Of a stretch of DNA of 64,000 nucleotides, positions 7,628 through 15,836 are shown piece after piece; position 1 is the stretch's first letter; each line of letters begins with the position of its first letter. The stretch comes from Niallia sp. Man26 (GTDB lineage Bacteria; Bacillota; Bacilli; Bacillales; Cytobacillaceae). A program made the translations under genes and the position numbers. The notes under the pieces are model-generated. The model was not told where the DNA came from. It saw only the letters and a list, made by a program, of their open reading frames with translations, and did not search any database. The stretch spans positions 62,001 through 126,000 of the forward strand of contig NZ_CP095744.1 in NCBI RefSeq assembly GCF_022049065.2. The letters are read 5' to 3'.

Positions 7628-8185
7628 TTGCTAACAAATTTGTATTTTGTACGCCACGCTCACTCTATTTATTCTTCTGATGAATCAGGGAGGCCTTTAT
7701 CACAAAAGGGGCTGGCCGACGTAAAAAAAGTAACAGATCTCCTGAATAAAGAAAATATACATGTGGTTATTTCTAGTCCTTATAAGCGGGCAATTCAAAC
7801 TGTCAAGGAAGTTGGCCTAAAGAGTAGCAGAGAGATAATTATTGATAACAGCTTTAAGGAACGAATGCTTTCAAAAAATGCTGTAGAGGACTTTCAAACG
7901 GCGATTTCGAAATTATGGGAAGAGCCATCTTTTTCTTGGGAAGGCGGAGAATCGAATTTAATTGCACAAAAACGTGGAGTCTATGCAACGTTAAATACCT
8001 TGGAAAGATTTAAAGGTAAAAATATTGTAGTAGGATCACACGGTAATCTGATTGCTTTAATAATGAATTATTTCGATAAACAATACGATTTAAATTTCTG
8101 GAGAGGTTTGGATATGCCGGATATTTATAAATTAAGCTTTGATAAAACAGTATTGAAAGAGGTTGTTAAAATCTGGCATAGGTAA
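7628..8185 (+). CDS. Histidine phosphatase family protein
   Basis: 185 residues of the phosphoglycerate-mutase-like (histidine phosphatase) superfamily. The catalytic R9-H10-A-H motif is near the N-terminus (YFVRHAHS), the second arginine lies in ISSPYKRAIQT, and the second catalytic histidine in VVGSHGNLI. The product starts at TTG 7628 after GGAGAGGT. This class dephosphorylates varied small molecules; the substrate is not evident. The short length fits the broad-specificity branch rather than glycolytic mutase. Confidence 0.88.
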   Translation: MLTNLYFVRHAHSIYSSDESGRPLSQKGLADVKKVTDLLNKENIHVVISSPYKRAIQTVKEVGLKSSREIIIDNSFKERMLSKNAVEDFQTAISKLWEEPSFSWEGGESNLIAQKRGVYATLNTLERFKGKNIVVGSHGNLIALIMNYFDKQYDLNFWRGLDMPDIYKLSFDKTVLKEVVKIWHR

Positions 8186-8326
8186 GAGATGTTCACTGGG
8201 ACTTTGAAGGTATAGTTGAAAAAGATACAGTTATTTTTATTACAAAATGCAACCAATTGTCTTTAACAGACAGCAGTATGGATTAGCCATTATAAAAGAA
8301 GATAAAATCACGATATAGGAGAAAAT

Positions 8327-9187
8327 ATGGATATACAAAAAGTAATAAAGCTATTGCTGCACAATAACATTCTTCATGAAGCACCACTTGATTATCATAG
8401 GTTAAATGGTGGAACGGTAAGTGAGTTGTATGTTCTAAACCTTGATAATAGTAAAGTGGTAGTGAAGAAAAATCAGCCAAAGATAGTGGAAGCAGAGGCA
8501 AAGTTTTTGCAATGCTACAAGGATAATTCGTTACTACCTAAGCTTTTATTTGTTGAACAAACAAATGGATATTTTGTTTATTCCTTTATTGAAGGCACTG
8601 TGAATGACAAGAGAGTAAATAAAAAAGATATGCTACAAAAGCTTGTGCAAGGTCTTTTAAATACATATACCCCTGTAGCAACTGAAAGTGGGTGGGGTTG
8701 GGCTGATGAGCCATCGGTATCTTGGGAAGATTTTATTACCGCGGAAATGAAGGAAGCGAATGACATTTTACAGCACTATTTAGACAACTATGTTTATCAG
8801 TACATATTGAATGTTGCTACTAAAAGAAGCGGTGAAAGAAAACAATATTTATTGCATGGCGACTGCGGTGTGCACAATTTTATCTTTCATGACAGGCAAT
8901 TAGCAGGTGTTATTGATCCAACCCCAGTAATTGGCGAACCTCTTTATGACTTAATATACGCCTTTTGTTCGAGCCCAGATGATTTGACGAAAGAAACGTT
9001 CAACAGTGCAGTAGGATTGCTAGCAAGCAAACATAATCTGAACGAAGCTTCTCTTTATGAAGAAGTACTTATTGGATTATATCTTCGTCTTGCAACATGC
9101 ATAAAGCATCACCCAAGCGCTTTAGAAGACTATTTGACTGCATGGAATTACTGGGTCAGGATAGTTGAAGAAATGAATAGGAAATAA
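8327..9187 (+). CDS. Aminoglycoside phosphotransferase-fold kinase
   Basis: 286 residues. Kinase features: a nucleotide-loop region NGGTVSELY, a lysine strand VVVKK, the catalytic loop H177-G-D179 with N184 (LLHGDCGVHNFIF), and a metal aspartate at about D197 in GVIDPTP followed by GEPLYDLIYAF. This resembles the fructosamine-kinase/APH side of the family more than true aminoglycoside resistance enzymes. AGGAG precedes the ATG. It is monocistronic, ended by the hairpin at 9186-9223. Confidence 0.83.
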   Translation: MDIQKVIKLLLHNNILHEAPLDYHRLNGGTVSELYVLNLDNSKVVVKKNQPKIVEAEAKFLQCYKDNSLLPKLLFVEQTNGYFVYSFIEGTVNDKRVNKKDMLQKLVQGLLNTYTPVATESGWGWADEPSVSWEDFITAEMKEANDILQHYLDNYVYQYILNVATKRSGERKQYLLHGDCGVHNFIFHDRQLAGVIDPTPVIGEPLYDLIYAFCSSPDDLTKETFNSAVGLLASKHNLNEASLYEEVLIGLYLRLATCIKHHPSALEDYLTAWNYWVRIVEEMNRK

Positions 9188-9223
9188 AAAAGCACAGAGA
9201 GCAATTATTGCCTTTGTGCTTTT
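9186..9223. terminator. Bidirectional terminator between convergent genes
   Basis: AAAAGCACA (9188-9196) pairs with TGTGCTTTT (9215-9223), with an inner AGCAAT/ATTGCC pairing. It lies between the plus-strand kinase gene and the minus-strand PadR gene and can serve both. Confidence 0.75.
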
Positions 9224-9229
9224 ACTCTT

Positions 9230-9775
9230 TTAGTTGTTATCCGAATTATGGTTGTGTAAATATTCCTTCACCCATTTGCACCAATTTAAATACATTTCTG
9301 CATAACGGATACCATATTCTGAAGTTATTACAGAGCCTAAATTTGTGTTTGGAGATTTTTCAGAGAAGTTTTCCTGCCATTCTTTTGTCATGCTCAGCAC
9401 TCTTTCCTCTCTTGTAATAACTTCGTCTAATAACTGAATAATTTCTGCTTTTGACATAATATCAAATGCTGCTGCCTTAATTAGAAATTCATCCTTTATT
9501 TTGGCAGGCTTTAATGGGCTATGGAGTATCCAATCCAATAATTCTTTTTTTCCCGTATCCGTAATCGTATATATTTTCTTATTAGGTGAAGAATTTTGGA
9601 TAATAAGTTCATGCTGCAGCAACTCTTCGTTTTCTAATTTATGAAGCTCTGTATAAATTTGACTATGGGTAGAGTTCCAAAAATACACTACCTGCTCTTT
9701 GAAAATATTCACAACCTCATAACCGCTAACAGGTTTTTTTGCAATTATTCCTAATAAAGCATACCGTAAACTCAA
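9230..9775 (-). CDS. PadR-family transcriptional regulator
   Basis: 181 residues. The PadR winged helix is typical: MSLRYALLGIIAKKPVSGYE, then FWNSTHSQIYTELHKLENEELL and the wing NKKIYTITDTGKKEL. The C-terminal part is the helical Vir-type dimerisation domain with the usual EWQENF and late 'RYAEMYLNW' region. PadR proteins repress detoxification or efflux genes and release DNA on binding phenolics or drugs. A matching ATGT-N8-ACAT operator lies upstream at 9870-9891, before the divergent alpha/beta hydrolase gene. Confidence 0.9.
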   Translation of the reverse strand: MSLRYALLGIIAKKPVSGYEVVNIFKEQVVYFWNSTHSQIYTELHKLENEELLQHELIIQNSSPNKKIYTITDTGKKELLDWILHSPLKPAKIKDEFLIKAAAFDIMSKAEIIQLLDEVITREERVLSMTKEWQENFSEKSPNTNLGSVITSEYGIRYAEMYLNWCKWVKEYLHNHNSDNN

Positions 9776-9869
9776 TGTATCCCACTCTTTTCCATTCTTA
9801 TAATGTTATCAAATTATACCATAACTCCTTGTCTAAGTTGAATAAAGGCATATATTATTATATTATTAA

Positions 9870-9891
9870 CATATGTCATTTTAGACATATG
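9870..9891. promoter_or_regulatory. Probable PadR operator
   Basis: CATATGTC-ATTTTA-GACATATG is a perfect 8-bp-arm dyad containing ATGT-N8-ACAT, the arrangement reported for PadR-family operators. A further half site, AGACATATG, covers the start codon of the hydrolase at about 10073-10081. The rest of 9892-10078 shows stop-ridden sequence and no intact gene. Confidence 0.65.
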
Positions 9892-10078
9892 ACTATTTAG
9901 GTTAGGAGTGAAGATGTATACAAGTGAATAAAATTACTAAAGGATTCTAAATCCGAAGTTAGTAATTGCTGTTTTAAGTTATAAGGCTAACGGAAATATT
10001 AACTACTAAAGAAAAAACTAGAAAGGGCAAATAATTGCCGCAATTCATCCATGTTTAGGCAATTAAGGTATTAGACAT

Positions 10079-10816
10079 ATGAAAAAAATATTTAACAAAA
10101 AAGTTCTTCTTGCTTTACTAATCGTTATTTTATTAGCTTTTTCAGCATTTTTTGTCTGGACACAGATCACTTATGAAGCAATTGATGATCCAGCAATTAA
10201 GATGGACAATAAATATTCTAAGGATGGTGATTGGCTAATTTATGGAGATAAGGACAGTACAACAGGTATCATCCTTTATCCTGGAGCAAAAGTGGAACCT
10301 GAAGCTTACGGTTACTTAGCACAAGAGCTTGCTAAAAATAATATGCTGGTAGCTATTCCGAATGTAACATTGAATTTGCCTATTTTCGATTATAGTAAAG
10401 CTGATGAGCTGATCGGTGAATATAAAGGTGTGGAAAATTGGATTTTAGGCGGACATTCAATGGGCGGAGCGGCAGCTGCGATGTATGCCGATAAGAATAT
10501 TGATAAAGTTCAAGGGCTAGTATTATTAGGTTCTTACGCAGCTGAAAATGAAACGCTGTCTAGTTCCAGTCTGCCAGTGCTATCCATTAGTGGTTCAGAA
10601 GATGGCTTAAGTACACAAGCAAAAATTAAAGAAAATAAACCTTATCTGCCTGATACTGCTGAGTATGTTGAAATCGCAGGTGGAAACCATGCTCAATTTG
10701 GTGTTTATGGTGAGCAGTCTGGCGATAATGAAGCCAAAATCAGTGTGAAGGAACAACAAGATAGTATCGTAGACAATATAGAAAAATGGGCAGAAGAGCA
10801 TAATTGGACTAAATAA
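10079..10816 (+). CDS. Membrane-anchored alpha/beta hydrolase
   Basis: 245 residues. The N-terminus (KKIFNKKVLLALLIVILLAFSAFFVW region) is a signal anchor, so the catalytic domain should face outwards. The nucleophile elbow is G-G-H-S127-M-G-G; the likely acid is D175 (SGSEDG) and the base H204 (GGNHAQFG). It belongs to the short dienelactone-hydrolase-like or YdeN-like group. Natural substrate is unknown. A PadR half operator overlaps the ATG and a full one lies 190 bp upstream. It is followed at 20 bp by a multi-pass membrane gene. Confidence 0.82.
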   Translation: MKKIFNKKVLLALLIVILLAFSAFFVWTQITYEAIDDPAIKMDNKYSKDGDWLIYGDKDSTTGIILYPGAKVEPEAYGYLAQELAKNNMLVAIPNVTLNLPIFDYSKADELIGEYKGVENWILGGHSMGGAAAAMYADKNIDKVQGLVLLGSYAAENETLSSSSLPVLSISGSEDGLSTQAKIKENKPYLPDTAEYVEIAGGNHAQFGVYGEQSGDNEAKISVKEQQDSIVDNIEKWAEEHNWTK

Positions 10817-10835
10817 TTCGAGTAAGGAGTAATGT

Positions 10836-11492
10836 ATGGACAGTTTGTTATTTTTGCTATTTACGATTATATACTTAGTTATCCTTATTATAATCCTTAA
10901 AATATTAAAAAAATCTTCTATTTTAAGCCTGTTTTTCCTATTACCAGTCGTAATCGGCCTTTTATACGATAATGGTGTTATTACACTAGGGAAATTTCTT
11001 GGAGAAGGAACGCTAGCAGAGAACTTAAATCTCCTGCGCTTTCTTCTTCATGCACTATTCACACCTTTTCTGGTCTTTTATGCATGGGCTGCGATAAAGA
11101 AAACAAACAGCCGTTTTGCTCAGAGTGTTAGTTTTCAAATAGCGCCTTTTATCGTAACGCCATTATTAATACTAATAGAACTTTATACAGAAGTGGTTGG
11201 CCTGAGAATCGTTCCTAAGTGGGAGTATGGTGTTCTTTCATACAGTTCAGAGCACAGCGGCGGGCCGCCTATTATGGTTATCCTTGTTTCTATTATTCTT
11301 TTGATTGCTGCTATTATCGTTCTAATTAAACAAAAATGGATTTGGTTTTTTGTCGGAGCTTTTTTAATGATTGTTATGAGTGCCGTACGAATACCAATAA
11401 ACAGTAATGCTGTTACTAATCTTTTTGAAGTCGTTTTAGTAGTATCATTGTTATCAACAAGTTTATTCCAAGCAAGAAATCCAGTAAAGTAA
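10836..11492 (+). CDS. Multi-pass membrane protein, unknown family
   Basis: 218 residues with about seven hydrophobic segments, beginning MDSLLFLLFTIIYLVILIII. Polar loops contain TLGKFLGEGTLAENLNLL and a histidine-rich-looking SEHSGGPP turn near residue 140. No catalytic or transport motif was recognised. AGTAAGGAG precedes the ATG, 20 bp after the hydrolase stop, and a strong terminator follows, so the two genes form one transcription unit. Confidence 0.7.
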   Translation: MDSLLFLLFTIIYLVILIIILKILKKSSILSLFFLLPVVIGLLYDNGVITLGKFLGEGTLAENLNLLRFLLHALFTPFLVFYAWAAIKKTNSRFAQSVSFQIAPFIVTPLLILIELYTEVVGLRIVPKWEYGVLSYSSEHSGGPPIMVILVSIILLIAAIIVLIKQKWIWFFVGAFLMIVMSAVRIPINSNAVTNLFEVVLVVSLLSTSLFQARNPVK

Positions 11493-11504
11493 TAGAAGTT
11501 TATT

Positions 11505-11530
11505 ACCCCTCTTTTATAAAGAGGGGTTTT
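11505..11530 (+). terminator. Rho-independent terminator
   Basis: ACCCCTCTTT (11505-11514) and AAAGAGGGGT (11518-11527) form a strong stem with a 3-nt loop, followed by TTTT. It ends the hydrolase/membrane-protein unit. Confidence 0.85.
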
Positions 11531-11609
11531 GGGCTGTTTCAATAGATTTAATGAAACCATTTTCATACGTTTCCGTATATATAGGTAATACTTATTCGGG
11601 GGTTTTAAT

Positions 11610-12194
11610 ATGATAAAAGTAATTCCTTGGCAATATAAAGCGCTTTCCTCTTTTGATACGATTGTAAATATGCAAGATGGCAACGGAAATGTAATAGGTA
11701 CTATTAGATTAGAAACAGAGGGGACAACTAAAAAATTAGCAAAAAGAAGTATTCTTGGCCAAAAAGAGGTTTTTGTCAGACAAAACCATATCACAATTCA
11801 AAATGCTTCGGAGACAATAAAAATAAAAGCGACATGCGATACAAGCATGTCATCAGCAGCTAATCGTGTATTAAATAGAGAAGTGGATTATAAAAAGGCT
11901 GGAAGCAGCCAAACCATTACACTCACATATCACAATGAAACCGTAAAATATTTCTACGAATTTCCCTTTAATGATGAGATTTATCAACTATTTTTTGATG
12001 ATGATGGCTTAACATTTGAGATTTTAAAGGACAAATCGTTTGTGGCAAAATATCAGCATCACAGTGAGGATAAGCATAGCTTTGAAGTAGAGTCAGCATA
12101 TGAAGAGGATTGTTGGTTATGGCTTACTTTGTTCATACATTTACATTATAACTTTAATAGAAATAGAGGTATTGTATTTAGAGGATTATCCTAA
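11610..12194 (+). CDS. Uncharacterised protein, possibly tubby/LURP-one-like
   Basis: 194 residues, soluble, rich in beta strands: repeated short strands such as NVIGTIRLETEG, KEVFVRQNHITIQ, ETIKIKATCD and SFEVESAYEED. This pattern, with a central strand-turn-strand layout and a hydrophobic C-terminal helix (WLWLTLFIHLHYNF), is like the bacterial tubby C-terminal-like (LURP-one-related) barrel, but I hold this only as a possibility. TCGGGGG precedes the ATG. It is monocistronic between two terminators. Confidence 0.5.
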   Translation: MIKVIPWQYKALSSFDTIVNMQDGNGNVIGTIRLETEGTTKKLAKRSILGQKEVFVRQNHITIQNASETIKIKATCDTSMSSAANRVLNREVDYKKAGSSQTITLTYHNETVKYFYEFPFNDEIYQLFFDDDGLTFEILKDKSFVAKYQHHSEDKHSFEVESAYEEDCWLWLTLFIHLHYNFNRNRGIVFRGLS

Positions 12195-12222
12195 TTATGT
12201 GTAACTTGTTTATTATATTATA

Positions 12223-12258
12223 AAGCTGGTTCTTTATGAAAAGAGTCCGCTTTTTTTT
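12223..12258 (+). terminator. Rho-independent terminator (imperfect stem)
   Basis: AAGCTGGTTCTTT (12223-12235) pairs with AAAGAGTCCGCTT (12239-12251 approximately), with one mismatch and two wobble pairs, followed by eight T residues. Confidence 0.65.
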
Positions 12259-12354
12259 ATTTACAATAACTTAAACAATATTGAATTTATGGTGGAAGGA
12301 AGTCGTTTACAATATGTCGAACATAAACTTATAAAACATAATGGAGGTTTTATA

Positions 12355-12903
12355 GTGGAACAGAAGGACTTGTGGAGCTTAATAGAATTGTCTAAATCAG
12401 GTGATGATCAAGCAGAATGGATAATTGAGGAACTAGCTCAGAAAAAAATAGAGGAAGTGATAGATTTTGAATGTCATTTCCAATCACTGATGAATAGCAG
12501 TTATCAATCTCGCCTATGGGGAGCGGCATATGTATTAATGGGCGGATGTTCTGACGATGCTTTTGATTATTTTCGAGGATGGCTGATTGGACAAGGAGAG
12601 GAAGTGTTCAATAAAGTATTGAAAGACCCTGAGTTTCTAGCAGAGTATATCAGCGAAGATAATCTTGACGAAGAAGGTTTCCCTCAAAATGAAGAATTGC
12701 TTTCTGCTGGCTTAGATACTTATAGTCTCATTAAAACAGGTGATACAGAATGGAATGATAATATTTATGATGAGTTTCTAGAAGCACTTGATCAGAAGGG
12801 CTTACAGCCTGCAAAAGAAATAGAGTTTGATTGGGAAGAAGAAGATTTAGAGGGTTTATTTCCAATACTATGGAAAAGGTTTGGAGAAGATCCTCTTGGA
12901 TGA
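12355..12903 (+). CDS. DUF4240 domain protein
   Basis: 182 residues from GTG 12355, selected because TGGAGG lies 8 nt upstream and the N-terminus EQKDLWSLIELSKS then matches the DUF4240 pattern; an in-frame ATG at 12289 would add 22 unlikely residues. Visible family features are the SRLWGAAYVLMGGCSDDAFDYFRGWLI segment and the later DPEFLA. Function is not known; the family occurs beside immunity or stress genes. The C-terminus is strongly acidic (WEEEDLEGLF). A weak GC-rich hairpin with T residues follows at about 12928-12950. Confidence 0.75.
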   Translation: MEQKDLWSLIELSKSGDDQAEWIIEELAQKKIEEVIDFECHFQSLMNSSYQSRLWGAAYVLMGGCSDDAFDYFRGWLIGQGEEVFNKVLKDPEFLAEYISEDNLDEEGFPQNEELLSAGLDTYSLIKTGDTEWNDNIYDEFLEALDQKGLQPAKEIEFDWEEEDLEGLFPILWKRFGEDPLG

Positions 12904-12989
12904 ATTTACATAAAGGGCATGTTTTAGACACTGCCGCGGCGTGTTTTTAATTAATTGGAATTGACGCTGTTTAAAATGGTGGAGGTGCT

Positions 12990-13379
12990 GTGACTTTGAA
13001 AAAACGAAGAAAACTTTTTTTTATCATTGCAGCAGCGATATTAGGACTAATAGCAATAGGTGTTTTGCTATTTTTCACTGTCACCCCGATTTATCATGGT
13101 ACCGTTTTAGAAGTTCAGCAAAATAATCAGCAAGATAGGCACCCTTCCATATGGGTTAAGGAATATTCCCCTGATGACACCACAAATAAAACGAAAAGAG
13201 AATTAAGGAAGATGTATGAATACCAAGGGATTGTTTTTGATATGCCAGCCTATATTCCTGATAAAGTAATAAAAAATCTATCTCAAGGTCAAGAAGTGAA
13301 AATTTACTATAGTGGGATAGTTGAAGCTTCTGCTCCTGGCGGTGGTGAAGCTTATTGGGTAACCATTGTAGATGAATAG
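12990..13379 (+). CDS. Small membrane-anchored or secreted protein
   Basis: 129 residues starting at GTG 12990 behind GGTGGAGGTG. Residues 3-8 are basic (LKKRRK), then residues 9-32 form a hydrophobic signal anchor. The outside part has a short beta-rich domain (YHGTVLEVQ ... YQGIVFDMPAYIPDKVIKNLSQGQEVKIYYSG), similar in outline to DUF3221/OB-fold lipoproteins such as YobA, but without a lipobox cysteine. Function unknown. After it, 13380-13631 contains no supported gene. Confidence 0.6.
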   Translation: MTLKKRRKLFFIIAAAILGLIAIGVLLFFTVTPIYHGTVLEVQQNNQQDRHPSIWVKEYSPDDTTNKTKRELRKMYEYQGIVFDMPAYIPDKVIKNLSQGQEVKIYYSGIVEASAPGGGEAYWVTIVDE

Positions 13380-13631
13380 GAAGTATACAGAAAAGTTAGC
13401 CGTGTTTTTAGCAAACCAAATTAATATTCTTTTTTGGAAAAGGAGTTAATACGATTGAGGCACGAAGTAATTAAAGCAACAATTCTTTTAAAAAACCAAA
13501 AAACAATCAGCTATTAGATTGTCCATTGGTTATTTGAGTTACAGCTTATATTGCTTCCATTTTTTTGGGAATAAATATATAACTTTCAGTACAGTGCTAA
13601 CTATGCATGCTGGGATAGAATATCACCCCTG

Positions 13632-14420
13632 TTAATAGTCTGCTTCTAATTGCAATTCTGCAACAGAATAGAGTACAGCATAGCCGCTGATTCTGACTCT
13701 CTCACCATCCAGCTTGCAATATAAAGTTCCGCCCCGCTCAGATAGATGTCTTGCTACCATTTCTGTTTTGTTTAATTTTTCTGACCAGTAGGGAATAAGC
13801 TGGCAATGTGCAGAGCCGCACACAGGATCTTCGTTAACATTTAATTTCGGGAAAAAAGCTCTTGAGACAAAATCAAACTGATTGCTTTTAGCTGTTAAGA
13901 TGACACCGACTCCGTCTTCTATTTCCTTCAGTGCAGTGAAATTAGGAGTTGCTTGAAGCACATTATTTTCATCTTCCAAAACTAACATAAGATCTCTCGC
14001 TAAATAGGCTGCAACAGGAGTAACGCCTAGTGCGTTTATTATATTATTAGAGATGTCTATTTTAGCTGGCATCCTGCTTGGAAAATCCATTTCAAATAAT
14101 TCTCCTTTTTTTAATACAGTTAAATCACCGCTTAGTGTTTGGAATATCCATTGTTTTGCTTCTTTCGTATAAAAATTGGCTAAAACGAAAGCTGTCGCAA
14201 GGGTAGCATGGCCGCACAAATCAATTTCTCCTCCTGGTGTGAACCATCTTAAATGATATTTATCACCGGTTTTTACAGCAAAAGCAGTTTCTGATAAATT
14301 ATTTTCTTTGGCAATTAACTGCATGAGATTATCAGAAGGCCATTTCTCTAAAATACACACAGCAGCTGGATTTCCTTCAAATACTTTTTCAGCAAAAGCA
14401 TCGACAAAATAACATTTCAT
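13632..14420 (-). CDS. PhzF-family isomerase
   Basis: 262 residues from ATG 14420, chosen because TAGGAGG precedes it and the family N-terminus MKCYFVDAFAEKVFEGNPAAV begins there; a longer frame adds 23 unlikely residues. PhzF landmarks are GNPAAVCIL, the active-site glutamate region ENNLSETAFAV (E in LSET), GGEIDLCGHATLATAFVL, and a mirrored second half ending DPVCGSAHCQLIPYW. PhzF enzymes fold as diaminopimelate epimerases and isomerise small acids. No phenazine genes are nearby, so the role is a housekeeping or unknown one. Monocistronic. Confidence 0.92.
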   Translation of the reverse strand: MKCYFVDAFAEKVFEGNPAAVCILEKWPSDNLMQLIAKENNLSETAFAVKTGDKYHLRWFTPGGEIDLCGHATLATAFVLANFYTKEAKQWIFQTLSGDLTVLKKGELFEMDFPSRMPAKIDISNNIINALGVTPVAAYLARDLMLVLEDENNVLQATPNFTALKEIEDGVGVILTAKSNQFDFVSRAFFPKLNVNEDPVCGSAHCQLIPYWSEKLNKTEMVARHLSERGGTLYCKLDGERVRISGYAVLYSVAELQLEADY

Positions 14421-14561
14421 TACTATTAGCCTCCTAAAGGTTCGAATAATTATAAATATTAAAATATCATGTAGCTTGTATGCAATCAATAGTAAAAGTG
14501 AAATTTGTAAACAGCCATAAATTATGGGGAATTATTTCATAATAAATAAGGGGGGATTTGA

Positions 14562-15353
14562 ATGCAGCCTATCAAAACTACGGAAATTCCAGCTGCTATA
14601 ACAGATTATCTTAAAAATATTAAATCAATTAAGTTTCCTCGGCAGGGATGCACCTCAGATGTTGGAATAATTGAAAGTACACAAGGAACTTATGCGCTAA
14701 AAAGGGCAAAGGGTGACCTATATTGCTCATGGCTGGACAAAGAAATAGTTGTTTTAAACTGCTTAAGTAATCAGACAACATTACCTGTTCCAAAAGTGAT
14801 AAAGTATGTAAAACAAGCCAAGCTAAATGAATGCTGGGCTCTTCTTGAATTTATAGAGGGAGAAACAGTGAGAGCGGCTTTATCGAAAGAAGAAAATAAG
14901 GAGCAGAGGCTAAAAATATTGGTTAATTTTGGCGCAATTTTAGCTCAGATTCATGCCACTCCATGTCCTGGTGAACTAAGGAACACGCATTGGCTAAGCC
15001 GCATGCTAGAGGAGGCGGATTTCTTCCTAGAAAATTATCAGGTGGATGGAAGTAAGGAGTTATTAGAAAAAATGAAGAAAACGAAACCTACAAGCTATGT
15101 ATCAACGCTCATTCATGGAGATTTTACGATTGATAATGTATTAGTGTCTGCTGGCGAAATAACTGGTGTCATTGATTGGGGACGCGGGGATTTTGGCGAT
15201 CCAAGATATGATGCAGCCTTAGCTGTACAGCCAAGAACCAATATTTTTGATGAAAGAGTAGATAAAGAACTATTTTTTAAAGGATATGGAGATAATATTA
15301 TAGATAAAAATATTTACGATTTTTATGTAAATGGATTGTATGAATTTTTTTAA
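14562..15353 (+). CDS. Aminoglycoside phosphotransferase-fold kinase
   Basis: 263 residues. Catalytic loop I-H185-G-D187 with N192 (IHGDFTIDNVLV), metal aspartate D205 in GVIDWGRGDFGDPRYDAAL, and a nucleotide-binding lysine in YALKRAKG. The sequence ends at DFYVNGLYEFF, which is shorter than some relatives but plausible as a natural end. Start ATG 14562 follows AAGGGGGG. It is divergent from PhzF and convergent with the gene at 15448, separated by a long palindrome. Substrate unknown. Confidence 0.83.
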   Translation: MQPIKTTEIPAAITDYLKNIKSIKFPRQGCTSDVGIIESTQGTYALKRAKGDLYCSWLDKEIVVLNCLSNQTTLPVPKVIKYVKQAKLNECWALLEFIEGETVRAALSKEENKEQRLKILVNFGAILAQIHATPCPGELRNTHWLSRMLEEADFFLENYQVDGSKELLEKMKKTKPTSYVSTLIHGDFTIDNVLVSAGEITGVIDWGRGDFGDPRYDAALAVQPRTNIFDERVDKELFFKGYGDNIIDKNIYDFYVNGLYEFF

Positions 15354-15400
15354 TGCTCCCCTCTCTTCTTAATGAGCCTATGAAATAAGCTCGATATGGT

Positions 15401-15434
15401 AATAAAGCCTTCACAGTAATGTGAAGACTTTATT
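15401..15434. terminator. Bidirectional terminator
   Basis: AATAAAG-C-CTTCACA (15401-15415) pairs with TGTGAAG-A-CTTTATT (15420-15434) around GTAA, a near-perfect 15-bp stem with A/T-rich ends. It separates the convergent kinase and the 15448 gene. Confidence 0.75.
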
Positions 15435-15447
15435 GGATGCCACAAAA

Positions 15448-15657
15448 TTATTTTTCTAATGCTAGCATATTCATTTGGATGGAATAAGTATTAGGAGAAA
15501 AAGCTATAGATATATTTTCATTCGATTCATCAATTATGCTGAAATAGCCTTGATTAGAATCAACCAGTCTTTCTTTAATTTGATTTTTTATTACTTCTAA
15601 ATATTCCTTTTGTTTGTCATCTATTTCGATTGCTATTTTCAAAGTAGGATTGTTCAT
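15448..15657 (-). CDS. Small uncharacterised protein
   Basis: 69 residues, soluble and rather acidic: NNPTLKIAIEIDDKQKEYLE followed by VIKNQIKERLV and a strand region SIIDESNENISIAFSPNTYS. AGGAGGG lies 9 nt before the ATG, so translation is likely. No family recognised. It has its own terminator at 15401-15434. Confidence 0.6.
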   Translation of the reverse strand: MNNPTLKIAIEIDDKQKEYLEVIKNQIKERLVDSNQGYFSIIDESNENISIAFSPNTYSIQMNMLALEK

Positions 15658-15836
15658 ATTTTTAAATCCCTCCTAATTAGTTTATAAAATCATTATGGCC
15701 CATACATGAAAAGGATAAACAATATTGCTAATACGGACGTCCGAAGCTCTGCACTCGTTAACTAGAATCACTCCACTAACCAAACAGCTGCCTGACGAAT
15801 AAGATACATCAATTACTTTATTTGGAATGGTGTTAT

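Noticed and set aside
9892..10078. Possible remnant gene between the PadR operator and the hydrolase
   Set aside because: All three plus-strand frames carry frequent stops and no recognisable protein segment could be read.
13380..13631. Short frame starting TTG 13456 behind AAGGAG
   Set aside because: Only 20 codons, no homology recognised; the ACAATC/GATTGT pairing nearby is weak.
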